53,962 bases of DNA from contig JBAXOG010000010.1 in the NCBI GenBank assembly GCA_037133395.1, forward strand, positions 1 to 53,962, given 5' to 3'. Source of the DNA: CAIZQW01 sp037133395. GTDB lineage: Bacteria; Verrucomicrobiota; Kiritimatiellia; RFP12; UBA1067. The notes beneath the pieces are model-generated. The model did not search any database. It saw nothing but the letters and a program-made list of their open reading frames with translations, and was not told the DNA's origin. The position numbers were made by a program, and so were the translations under genes. Below, piece after piece: positions 8,347 through 16,917 of the stretch. Position 1 is the stretch's first letter; every line of letters begins with the position of its first letter.

Positions 8347-9816
8347 TTATTTCAGACCACTCAGGTCCGACTCCACCCTGATCGTGCCGGGACCGGGGAT
8401 CACCGTCGCAGAAAACGTTTCGGAACGTTCGACACTGGCCGAAGTTTTCAATGCGATGACTTTGTTAGAAACGGTGTTCACGATTAGTTCCATCTTCCCC
8501 GGCTGGTTGAAGACGCAACCGACAAGGTTGAGCTTGGTCGGCAGGTAGTCGGTCATCGCTTTGTTGCCGTGAAAACGGATCCGGCTATTGCGGAAACTGG
8601 AATTGACAATGGTCACAACATCTACTGGCGTACCGATGGAGAGAAAATCACTGGCACCTTCGTGCAGAACGCGGATGTTGTCGAAAACAAGTTGCTGCTG
8701 CTGGGGAACCTGCGCGCCGGGATAATAGGACCGGCTGTATTTGTCATTGTCGAAATGAATGGAAAACGCGACGCGCGGTTTCTCCAAAAAGATGTCACGG
8801 AACGTGACATTTCGCACACCGCAGGTGTAGGTCACATCTTCTTGCACCACGCCCCACGTAATGCCATCTAGCACCTGTGAACCGCTCGTGTGCGTGGGTC
8901 GGGTGATAGACTTATAAATTTTACCGTCCGGCTGCGCGTGGACGCGGTACAGACGGCCACCGGAGACAACGGTGTCGGATTGCTGGACGTCCATGCCAGG
9001 TGTCCAGTCGAGCCACGCGCCAGCAAGGATACGACAGAAATACCCCGTGGTTTTTGCTGCGTTCAAATCGTGGCAGTTTTCGACCAAGCCGTTCTCGATC
9101 CAGCCGAGTTCGGGATTGCCGACCGCATAGTCGTGGGCATTGAGTGCCACAGCGTCGTCGAAGGTCTGGAACACGCCATTACGGATGGTGAACCGCTTGC
9201 CGCGTCCAAGGTGGACGCCGTCCTTGTCACCTTTGATGATGACATCGTCAATAAGAATGTCTTCAAACGTGCAGACGTGAATACCGTATTGAGCCTTGCC
9301 AAGGTCGAGACAGCGGAACCGCTCAACCTTCAAATCCTTAACATAGAAGAACGCGAGCTGGCCATGCAGGCCGTATACCAGAAACTTCCGCACGTCCACA
9401 CCGTTGACAATAATTTGCAACCCCTCGATACGGATGTGCTGATCATACGTTTTAGTCAATGCGCCTTTGTTGAGTAGCACATGCGTGAACGGATCAGGCT
9501 CCGCAACCTTTTTCAGAAAAACGTTATTGCCGAAAATCAGCGACGTGTTGCTCCCGACAAAAACCGTGCCGGCAATCTTGTAGACTCCGGGCCGGCTCAC
9601 CACAACGGTCCCCGTCTGATCCACCGCTTGCTGCAAAGCCTTGGCATTCTCCAGACCGCTGGCTTCTGGCGAAAAACCGAATGTGGCGGCATCGGTGAAC
9701 CCATTACTGGGCACTGTCCGTGCAATCGGTTGCGCTGGCGTGGGCTCCGTCGCGTGCAGCGATGTCAGGGGCACCAGCAACAGCGTGGCGAGGGTGATGG
9801 TTGTTATCATATTCAT
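8347..9816 (-). CDS. Secreted GH28-like / pectate-lyase-superfamily beta-helix protein
   Basis: A 489-residue protein with a signal peptide (residues 1-22, ending 'TSLHA'). The N-terminal part ('FTDAATFGF...NAKALQQAVDQTGTVVVSRPGVY') is the typical entry of pectate-lyase-superfamily/GH28 proteins, followed by beta-helix coils. Around residues 195-230 it has 'GDKDGVHLGRG' and 'FQTFDDAVALNAHDY', which resemble the paired-aspartate region of polygalacturonases. The family's GHG and RIK signatures were not found, so substrate and even catalysis are open. The start ATG shares one base (9816) with the TAA stop of the upstream repeat-protein gene (TAATG), which indicates translational coupling. An alternative start six bases downstream would also leave the signal peptide intact. 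Confidence 0.83.
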   Translation of the reverse strand: MNMITTITLATLLLVPLTSLHATEPTPAQPIARTVPSNGFTDAATFGFSPEASGLENAKALQQAVDQTGTVVVSRPGVYKIAGTVFVGSNTSLIFGNNVFLKKVAEPDPFTHVLLNKGALTKTYDQHIRIEGLQIIVNGVDVRKFLVYGLHGQLAFFYVKDLKVERFRCLDLGKAQYGIHVCTFEDILIDDVIIKGDKDGVHLGRGKRFTIRNGVFQTFDDAVALNAHDYAVGNPELGWIENGLVENCHDLNAAKTTGYFCRILAGAWLDWTPGMDVQQSDTVVSGGRLYRVHAQPDGKIYKSITRPTHTSGSQVLDGITWGVVQEDVTYTCGVRNVTFRDIFLEKPRVAFSIHFDNDKYSRSYYPGAQVPQQQQLVFDNIRVLHEGASDFLSIGTPVDVVTIVNSSFRNSRIRFHGNKAMTDYLPTKLNLVGCVFNQPGKMELIVNTVSNKVIALKTSASVERSETFSATVIPGPGTIRVESDLSGLK

Positions 9817-12800
9817 TACTGGAAGGTGACGAGTGTTCCTTGGAACGCCTGCAACACAACTTGATTTCCCACCACCTTAGCGCGGGCCTTCGTTGGCGTA
9901 CCCGTGATTACCCAGCTGCTCAGATTGGTCGCACTTAAATTATTCGTGAAGCCCGTGAACAACACTCCCGGTTTCGGCATCTGCCCCGAGACTTTGGTGA
10001 CATTCACCGTCACCACCGTCGGCAGAGAGAGAGTAGCGTTCACGTACACTTTCGTGTTTCCGGAAGTCGAGTAGTTCCAAGCATAAGAGGAATTCGGCTT
10101 CATGACCAGGTTCGACACGGTCAACATGCCGATGGCGCTGGTGTCGACGGCGCCGATCGTCGCAAAATTCGTCACCACGCCCGCCACTACACCCGTGCCG
10201 CCCAGCGTGCCCCCGACCACTGTCACGATGCCTGTGACGGACCCGTTGATCGCCAACGTTCCGTTGCTCACGGTCGTACCACCCAAATAGGTGTTCGTGC
10301 CTGATAATGTCAACATGCCTGTTCCGATCTTTATCACGGCGCCGTTCGCTAAGACTCCGCTATAAGTCGTATCCCTGTTGTTATTGCCAATGCGCAGCGT
10401 CTTGGCGGCCATGTTCAGAGCGCGCGAGCCCTTGAGCCCGCCCAAGGTCGAATTCTGGCCGAAGCCGAGCGTCCCTGCATCCGCCGCATTCATGTCCAGC
10501 GTGCTGTTCTGGAGCGCCAGGGCATTGGCGATCGAGAACCACCCAGTGGTGAAACTATTGACGATTCGCGTATCGCCAGAATACGTGTTGACACCGGATA
10601 GGGTGATCCCCGCTCCCCCACCAGCCAATATCGACAGACCGAAGGAGCCGCCGTTCTCCCCGATGTTACCCGAGTACGTTGGGGTTCCATTATAACCGCC
10701 AATCGACGTATTGGCAAAAAGCGTTATAGGACCCGACCATGTTCCCCCATCCATTCGAACCTGACCATAGACCCCCACAGAACTGAGGCTCCCGCCATAG
10801 AGGTTGAGAGCAGCAGCATATGATAATCCTCCTACCGACATATACAAAGTGCTATTCGAAGTCACATTCACTGTGGCGCCGGAAGGCAACGCAACAGTCA
10901 ACGTCAAAGCGCCGGAATTTGTCGGCTGATTCACACCAATGTTGAGAGTTCCGGAAAAACTGGTCCATGATGGAGGGCTGCTGAAGGTGACGTACTGAGC
11001 AGATGTGTTGACCGTCACGTTGATCGTACCGTTGCCGCTGATCGAATTTCCAAATGTGTAGGTCGTGTTGGCACCCGCCGTCAGATTCAGCGTCCCGTTG
11101 ACAACCAATGGCCCCGAGGATGCCGTACCCAAGGAACCGGCAACAGGGGCAGCCAATGTGGCGCCATTGTTAATGGTCGTTCCGCCGGTGTAGGTGTTAG
11201 CGCCGGAGAGGGTGAGGTTTCCGCTCCCGGCCTGGACAATACCGCCACTGCCGCCGATCACACCGGAGAGGGTCTGGGGCAAAGCGCAGCCCAAGGTCAG
11301 CGTGCCGCCGTTGATCGTTGTCGTGCCGGTATAGTTATTCGTGCCATTCAGGGTCACGTTACCGGCAGTGATCAGGGCGGATGCGGAACTGTTGTTGGCT
11401 ATGGCCGCGTTGATCGTGAGGGCATTCACGGAATTGTTGACGAGCGACAAGAGGCCGCCTACTGTCGGTGCCATCAGTGCGCCATCTTCGGCCGCCGCCC
11501 CGATCGTCAGGGATTGTGCTCCGGATGAAATCATAATGCCGCCAGTCCGGAACACCTTCGACGCGGTATCCACGATGGACGCCGTGGTATAATTCTGTAA
11601 CAAGTTATTGATGGTTGTTGTTGCATTTCCAAGGGTGATATTCCCGCCGCTGCCCTGTGAATTGATCCGGTAGTTGAGTGTCGAGCCATCGTTAATCGTC
11701 GAACCCAGCGCTGTGATATCGGTATAATCGGTATAAGAGGAGAGCGGAATGACGCCCAGGGTAGCATCGTAGGCCGCCCAGGCCGTGCCGCCCCCATAGG
11801 TTGCCCAACCGCCAATGGCTCCGGCGGACTGGCCGGTAATGAGAAGCTTATTCCGGCTGTCAACGCCGAGTCCGGTACCCGAGAAATCCACTGTCCCTAC
11901 GCCGGTGCGGGAAAGCGAAGACCATGTGAGCGTAGAGGTCTGGCTTGCGCCCGCTTGACTGCTGGTCACCACGTTAACCCCGGCCGCAATAACCAATGCC
12001 CCGGCGGTTTCACTGAAACTGGTGGCGCCACCGTCATTCGCGAAGAAGAACGTCCCGCCGTTCATTACGATTGAAACGGTATCTTTCAAACGATTGCCGT
12101 TGTTCGCCGAGCTGGTGTTATCCAGTTTAAGCGTTGCGCCGCTTCCATTTGTTACAACGGCACTGCCGCTGATGCCACCGTTCGCGCCGGAGAGGGTCAG
12201 CGAGCCAGCACTGATTGTGGTGGCGCCGCTGTAAGTGTTCGAGCCGACGAGCGTCAACGCGCCCGTATTCAGTGTCACCGCGCCCGTGCCGCTGATAGCG
12301 TTGCTGACCGCGCCGCCGTAGCTGTCGGTCCTGTTGAAGTAGATGAATCCGCCGTTGCCGACGGGGCCTGCGCCCAGTGTTCCCGAGGTACCACCACTAC
12401 CAATACTTAGCTGGGCACTCGTGACAGTCGTTGTGCCAGCATAAGTGTTTGCGCCGCTGAAAACAAATCCGCGGGTGTTGTTGTAAGTACCTTCGCCAAC
12501 AAGCCTGAGGGATCCATAGGGTAATGTCGGGGTTGAAGCATCCTGAATCGCACCGGAGATGGTCATGACATAAGTCGTCAAATTGCTGATAATAAGATTA
12601 TGTCCTGCAGAACTCGCGGAACCCAAGGTGATGCTCCCACTCTGAGCCTGACTAGAATTATTCCATTTAATCAAGCTGATGCCGTCGTTGCTTTGCACGA
12701 CAATATTTTCATCGAACACGGTTTGACTTCCCCCCCCCAATTGCAGGCAGTTGGTCGCAGAACCGGAGGTATCGCCGAGGTAAACGGTGCTGCCGACGGG

Positions 12801-13358
12801 AAAGACGCGTACAGAGTTTCCACCACTCGCAACCACAGTGCCGTTCTTGATGTAGGTTCCGCCGTTGTAGTCATTCACACCGCTGAGCGTCAACGTACCA
12901 GCGTCAACTTTGGTCAGCGATCCGGCGCCGCTGATCACGCCTGAAACCGTTGTATTACTTGCCCCGGCGAAGGTGGTGTTTGTTGCAAGTATCAAGGGGT
13001 TTTTGATCGTCACCGTCGCGCCAAAGTTCGTCACTACCGGCATTACGGCTCCATTGTTCATGAAGGCAATCGTGCCGCCCGCATTGGTCACCGTCCCCGC
13101 GCCGAAGGCTAGGCTGTTGTTGGTGAATACCCCGCTCCAGTCATTGCTGGAAGTATAGGTCCCCGCGACGTTGAACTTGAGAATGGAACTGACACTGCCA
13201 TACTGGGATGGTGCGCCATTGGTCCAGTTGCCGGGCGCACTCCACACTTGTACACCTGATGCCACATTGGTCCAACAAAATTGCGCCTGCGACGTCCCGG
13301 CCGCCAGCATCGCCGCCACAACGATCATTCCCGTTACAAACCGCTTGTTGATTCTCAT
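9816..13358 (-). CDS. Secreted autotransporter-associated beta-strand repeat protein
   Basis: An 1180-residue exported repeat protein. The ATG at 13358 is chosen because it is preceded by AGGAG with 8-base spacing and starts the signal peptide MRINKRFVTGMIVVAAMLAAG. The longer frame begins at a GTG inside the conserved leader. Repeats include 'LTLSGANTYTGGTTINNG' and 'TLSGTNTYLGGTTVSNG'. The first ~110 residues and the last ~160 match the proteins at 2860-8295 and 33593-37495; the last ~480 bases are especially close to 33593-34075. A central module (about 11160-12125) is homologous to 6130-7075 of the giant paralogue. No barrel or sorting signal is seen at the C-terminus ('FQGTLVTFQ'). It overlaps the GH28-like gene by one base. 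Confidence 0.88.
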   Translation of the reverse strand: MRINKRFVTGMIVVAAMLAAGTSQAQFCWTNVASGVQVWSAPGNWTNGAPSQYGSVSSILKFNVAGTYTSSNDWSGVFTNNSLAFGAGTVTNAGGTIAFMNNGAVMPVVTNFGATVTIKNPLILATNTTFAGASNTTVSGVISGAGSLTKVDAGTLTLSGVNDYNGGTYIKNGTVVASGGNSVRVFPVGSTVYLGDTSGSATNCLQLGGGSQTVFDENIVVQSNDGISLIKWNNSSQAQSGSITLGSASSAGHNLIISNLTTYVMTISGAIQDASTPTLPYGSLRLVGEGTYNNTRGFVFSGANTYAGTTTVTSAQLSIGSGGTSGTLGAGPVGNGGFIYFNRTDSYGGAVSNAISGTGAVTLNTGALTLVGSNTYSGATTISAGSLTLSGANGGISGSAVVTNGSGATLKLDNTSSANNGNRLKDTVSIVMNGGTFFFANDGGATSFSETAGALVIAAGVNVVTSSQAGASQTSTLTWSSLSRTGVGTVDFSGTGLGVDSRNKLLITGQSAGAIGGWATYGGGTAWAAYDATLGVIPLSSYTDYTDITALGSTINDGSTLNYRINSQGSGGNITLGNATTTINNLLQNYTTASIVDTASKVFRTGGIMISSGAQSLTIGAAAEDGALMAPTVGGLLSLVNNSVNALTINAAIANNSSASALITAGNVTLNGTNNYTGTTTINGGTLTLGCALPQTLSGVIGGSGGIVQAGSGNLTLSGANTYTGGTTINNGATLAAPVAGSLGTASSGPLVVNGTLNLTAGANTTYTFGNSISGNGTINVTVNTSAQYVTFSSPPSWTSFSGTLNIGVNQPTNSGALTLTVALPSGATVNVTSNSTLYMSVGGLSYAAALNLYGGSLSSVGVYGQVRMDGGTWSGPITLFANTSIGGYNGTPTYSGNIGENGGSFGLSILAGGGAGITLSGVNTYSGDTRIVNSFTTGWFSIANALALQNSTLDMNAADAGTLGFGQNSTLGGLKGSRALNMAAKTLRIGNNNRDTTYSGVLANGAVIKIGTGMLTLSGTNTYLGGTTVSNGTLAINGSVTGIVTVVGGTLGGTGVVAGVVTNFATIGAVDTSAIGMLTVSNLVMKPNSSYAWNYSTSGNTKVYVNATLSLPTVVTVNVTKVSGQMPKPGVLFTGFTNNLSATNLSSWVITGTPTKARAKVVGNQVVLQAFQGTLVTFQ

Positions 13359-13461
13359 ATCATTTTCTCCTGTCTCAAAACTGAATCTTTGACTGAACAC
13401 TTGCAGACTCTTCACAGTATTCTCATTTATGCAATAAATGTTAGCACCTCCGCTGCATAAA
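13359..13461 (-). promoter_or_regulatory. Conserved leader upstream of repeat protein
   Basis: This ~100-base leader aligns almost end to end with 37496-37596. Shared blocks include TGTTCAGTCAAAGATTC and TTTTGAGACAGGAG, the latter containing the ribosome site. Both leaders begin directly after a copy of the 28-32 bp palindrome. AATACT at about 13410 is a possible -10 element, but the -35 match is poor. It probably holds the promoter and 5' UTR. Confidence 0.5.
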
Positions 13462-13489
13462 CACTAGTCGCTCAAATGAGCGACTAGTG
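13462..13489. repeat. 28-bp palindrome, copy 1
   Basis: CACTAGTCGCTCA and TGAGCGACTAGTG flank a 2-base AA centre with a perfect 13-bp arm. It lies 17 bases past the GH78 stop (13507) and 104 bases upstream of the next start (13358). Copies occur at 37597-37628 and 38667-38690. No U-tract follows on the minus strand. It could be an operator, a 3' hairpin, or both. Confidence 0.8.
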
Positions 13490-13506
13490 CCATGCCCCTC
13501 AAATGG

Positions 13507-16500
13507 CTACAGCGCACGACCCGACTTCGATGTCAACAAAGGACAGATGCTGTCCTTGGAAGCGTGGTTGAAGAATCGGTATTCACCGGACCCCACTTCC
13601 AACACGGCGGCATCTTGCTCCATCCGCAGGAACTTGACACCTTCGACCTGATCCAGTAGCCGGCCGGATTCCGTAACATCCGACGCCTCTCTAGCCGGCA
13701 CATACACCGTGGCCGTTGTGTTGGGTGGAACGGCCACGTACAGAGTCATTCCACCGTCGGCTAGTTTCCACCGGGAAACAATCTTCCCATACGCCGAGTC
13801 ATACCAGCCCTCGGCCGAGGTCAAACCGGTGGCAGGATCTGGTTGCGGCGCCAGGATGAATCGCTTGAACCCCGGTCCAGCAGGATCCGGGCGAATGCCC
13901 AGCACCGACTGGTACAGCCACATGCCCACGGAACCACCGCACGAGGGCATCTGCGCTCCGCCGCCGTTCCACCCCTCCGCCAGCACGCCATGATGCACCA
14001 GCGTTTTCCAACTCGGGAAATCCTGCTGGTTGATCATACGATTCGCCAACTCCGATTGGCGCGTTTCGGCCAGAATCCGCAGCAGGTACGGCAAGGCCAC
14101 GAACCCGGTGGCGTGATGATCTTTGCGCGCATGGATCGCATCGATCAACCGTTGCATTGTCCGTTCCCGGAGTTCCGGAGGAACCATGCCGACACCCAAC
14201 GGCAACACCTGCGCCGTTTGATTGTCCTCTTGTTTCCCATACCGGCCGGTCACGGAATCGAGGAACTTCCTGTTGGTCCGCCGGGCGATCTCCTTCGACA
14301 TGGCCGCATATTTTTCGGCGTCGGCAGTCTTGCCCATAAGGGCGGCGGTTTGGCTGACGATATTCGCGCAATGATACCAGCCGGCCATGTCTACCAGCGA
14401 ACCGGCTCCCGTAGCAACATACCCCGCACAAGGTCCGTGCGGGTTTTGCCAGTCATTCGCACCATGCCAGATGAGCAACTGGTCGGCAGCCGCTTTAGAA
14501 TCGAGAAAATAATGCGGATCCGGATAATCAATTTCCCGTGTTCCGACGCCTAGGGAGGCGATCTGGTTCAAGTAATCGACATACTTTCGCATCGGCTCGT
14601 AGGCTTCTTCGAGAAAGCTCCGGTCGCCATAATAAAGATAATGTTCCCATGGCAGCCAGGCGATCATGCCACTCCACCAGGAGCAATTCCAATCATTTAC
14701 CACCTGTCCCATCAGCGGCATGACGGCCCCCAACAGGCCATTAGCGCGCTGATTGTCCGCCATATCCCGCCACCACCGGCGATAGAATGCGTCCACATCT
14801 GTCAGATAAGCCGCCGTATTGAAGAAATTCTGGGCATCCTGCGTCCAACCCTCTTTCTCGCGCATTGGATCCAATGGGTAGTCGAGGCAATAGTTGCGAT
14901 GGGTACGCAAAACTACTTCATGTAATCTGTTCAGCCATGGATTAGAGCACTGGAAAGAACCTGTCGGCCGAAAATCTGTCCCGACTTGTTGAATGGAAAT
15001 ATTATCCACAGTTAGCGCCTCATCCAAGCCGGTCACAGTAAGCCGTGTAGGGCCCGATCCCCACGTGAACCACGGTTCCAGCGTGGCCGGCCCATCCGCC
15101 CCTAGGATGAACTCGTTTGGCGCGCTCCTATCACCTTCCAACCGTATAACATTGCCATTACTGTCGTGAACAACAGCGCTGGACGTCTCCCCCCAATCAC
15201 CGTTCAAACGGATCCGTTGGCCAGCCTTACCGTTTTTAATCTCAATCCTCGGCCACCCGGCCGAAAGAACATCGAAAAACGCGGCATTCCCCTCCACACG
15301 ACTCGGCCTGAGCCGCCCGAGAATACGATTAACTGGCTCCTGCACCGCACAAAGTTTTCCGCCCATGGATTCAGCCAGTCCAACCGCCCGCCATGCGGCA
15401 TCCTGGAAACCGGGCTTGTCCCAACCCGGTTGCGCCAGTCGCCGATCCTCGCAGTAATTACCCCATAGATCATTGGCGACAATCTCGCTTTTCGCCCAGC
15501 GCCACGTCTCATCCGTAACGATAGTCCGACGCGCCCCATCCGCCAGCTCGACCTCCAACTGGAGGAGCAGCCGGGGCTGACCGTGCCCGTTGTGTCGCTG
15601 CCCAAACCCGCGACCTGGGGGACTGAAGAACCCGTTGCCCAGCGTCGCTCCGACAACATTCTGTCCCTGGCTCAACTGTTTCGTCACATCAACCACGCGA
15701 TAGTAAATGCGTTTGCCATAATCCGAAAACCGCGGGCCGAGAACCGCATCCTCGACCGCCGCGCCATTGATCGAAATGCAGGCCATGCCGTGCGCCGCGT
15801 AATACAACGTGGCCCGTTTGACCGGCTGATCCAGCGCAAACGCTTTACGCAGGTGCGGCGCCGTCTGTGTCGGGCAGGCATCCTCCTGGCACGTGGTGCC
15901 GTCCGTCGCCGACGGCATGCCATCCACCATGAAAAAGGAATGGCCTCGTTCCCAACTGCAACCCGACTGGAGCGTCGGCCGCATCAGCGCGACGTTGTGG
16001 CCGTCCGACCAGACTTCCATCTGCCGGATGACGCTCTGGCTGACCTGGCCTTTGCCGAGGACATTCGCCATGCTTTTCTTGCCCTGCGCCGGCTTGAGAA
16101 TCAGTACCCTCACGCGGCTCGCCGTAATACCCTGACCGGGAAATTCGACCGACTTTTTTCCGCCGAGGCTGAAATCTGCATCCGAGCAATCCGCGATGGT
16201 TTTTGGACTGTTGAAATCCATGTCGTCGTCCGCCTCGATCCGGAAGCGAAGCGGGAATTCCCCGGCTGTATGCGGATAAAGTTTCACGCTGTCGATGCGG
16301 ATTGGCTTGCCCAATTCCACCTGCGCCCACGCCGGCGCACCGGCGGCAATGAACCCGGGCGGCCGGAACTCCGGCGCCATAAACCAGCGCGAGGCGCTGA
16401 TCCAGCGAGCCAGCCAATCGCCCGGTGCCAGAAAGCCCATTGCCCATGTTCCGTTACCGCTCCACGCTGACGGCTCCCCTCCTTGGCTCGTCCATACTCG

Positions 16501-16848
16501 CGCCTTCCAGTAGCACACACGTCGCGATTCGAGCGGCCTCCCCGCATAGCCCATAAAGATCGACTGATCGGAAACCACCTTGCCGCTGTCCCATAGATCA
16601 CCCTTGTCTGCCGACAGCAGTTGAGGGCTTGAAGCCACCAACACCTGATACGCCGTCTGGCGTTCACCCCGCTTGTTCGACTCAATCCGCCAACTTAGCC
16701 GCGGGTGGGCCACGTCGATCCCCAGCGGCTCTTTCAGGGACTCGCAGCGTAGATCCGTAACTTCCGCACTTCCCATCTCCGCCGCCGGAGCGGAGACGCA
16801 CCAGAGGCAGAATACAAACGCGATAGTGGCAGGCGTTTTCCATTTCAT
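13507..16848 (-). CDS. GH78 alpha-L-rhamnosidase with inserted discoidin-like domain
   Basis: A secreted 1113-residue enzyme predicted to hydrolyse terminal alpha-L-rhamnose. Signal peptide residues 1-23 end 'VSAPAA'. Next comes the bacterial rhamnosidase N-terminal Ig-like domain ('LRCESLKEPLGIDVAHPRLSW', 'GDLWDSGKV'). About residues 155-330 ('AWAQVELGKPIRIDSVKLYPH') resemble an F5/8-type (discoidin) carbohydrate-binding insert not present in the GH78 at 25248-27953. The (alpha/alpha)6 catalytic part contains 'YPLDPMREKEGWTQDAQ' (about 655-672), the family's acid-residue motif with D, E and GW-D intact, and a C-terminal beta-sandwich ('AVPPNTTATVYVPA'). AAGGAG sits 9 bases before the ATG. 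Substrate (rhamnogalacturonan or another rhamnoside) is inferred. Confidence 0.93.
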   Translation of the reverse strand: MKWKTPATIAFVFCLWCVSAPAAEMGSAEVTDLRCESLKEPLGIDVAHPRLSWRIESNKRGERQTAYQVLVASSPQLLSADKGDLWDSGKVVSDQSIFMGYAGRPLESRRVCYWKARVWTSQGGEPSAWSGNGTWAMGFLAPGDWLARWISASRWFMAPEFRPPGFIAAGAPAWAQVELGKPIRIDSVKLYPHTAGEFPLRFRIEADDDMDFNSPKTIADCSDADFSLGGKKSVEFPGQGITASRVRVLILKPAQGKKSMANVLGKGQVSQSVIRQMEVWSDGHNVALMRPTLQSGCSWERGHSFFMVDGMPSATDGTTCQEDACPTQTAPHLRKAFALDQPVKRATLYYAAHGMACISINGAAVEDAVLGPRFSDYGKRIYYRVVDVTKQLSQGQNVVGATLGNGFFSPPGRGFGQRHNGHGQPRLLLQLEVELADGARRTIVTDETWRWAKSEIVANDLWGNYCEDRRLAQPGWDKPGFQDAAWRAVGLAESMGGKLCAVQEPVNRILGRLRPSRVEGNAAFFDVLSAGWPRIEIKNGKAGQRIRLNGDWGETSSAVVHDSNGNVIRLEGDRSAPNEFILGADGPATLEPWFTWGSGPTRLTVTGLDEALTVDNISIQQVGTDFRPTGSFQCSNPWLNRLHEVVLRTHRNYCLDYPLDPMREKEGWTQDAQNFFNTAAYLTDVDAFYRRWWRDMADNQRANGLLGAVMPLMGQVVNDWNCSWWSGMIAWLPWEHYLYYGDRSFLEEAYEPMRKYVDYLNQIASLGVGTREIDYPDPHYFLDSKAAADQLLIWHGANDWQNPHGPCAGYVATGAGSLVDMAGWYHCANIVSQTAALMGKTADAEKYAAMSKEIARRTNRKFLDSVTGRYGKQEDNQTAQVLPLGVGMVPPELRERTMQRLIDAIHARKDHHATGFVALPYLLRILAETRQSELANRMINQQDFPSWKTLVHHGVLAEGWNGGGAQMPSCGGSVGMWLYQSVLGIRPDPAGPGFKRFILAPQPDPATGLTSAEGWYDSAYGKIVSRWKLADGGMTLYVAVPPNTTATVYVPAREASDVTESGRLLDQVEGVKFLRMEQDAAVLEVGSGEYRFFNHASKDSICPLLTSKSGRAL

Positions 16849-16917
16849 CGTTAATATCTCCTTTATGGCATGGGCCCAAACTCACGGCAGGGGTTGCTGA
16901 AACGGTCGGCAGCCATG

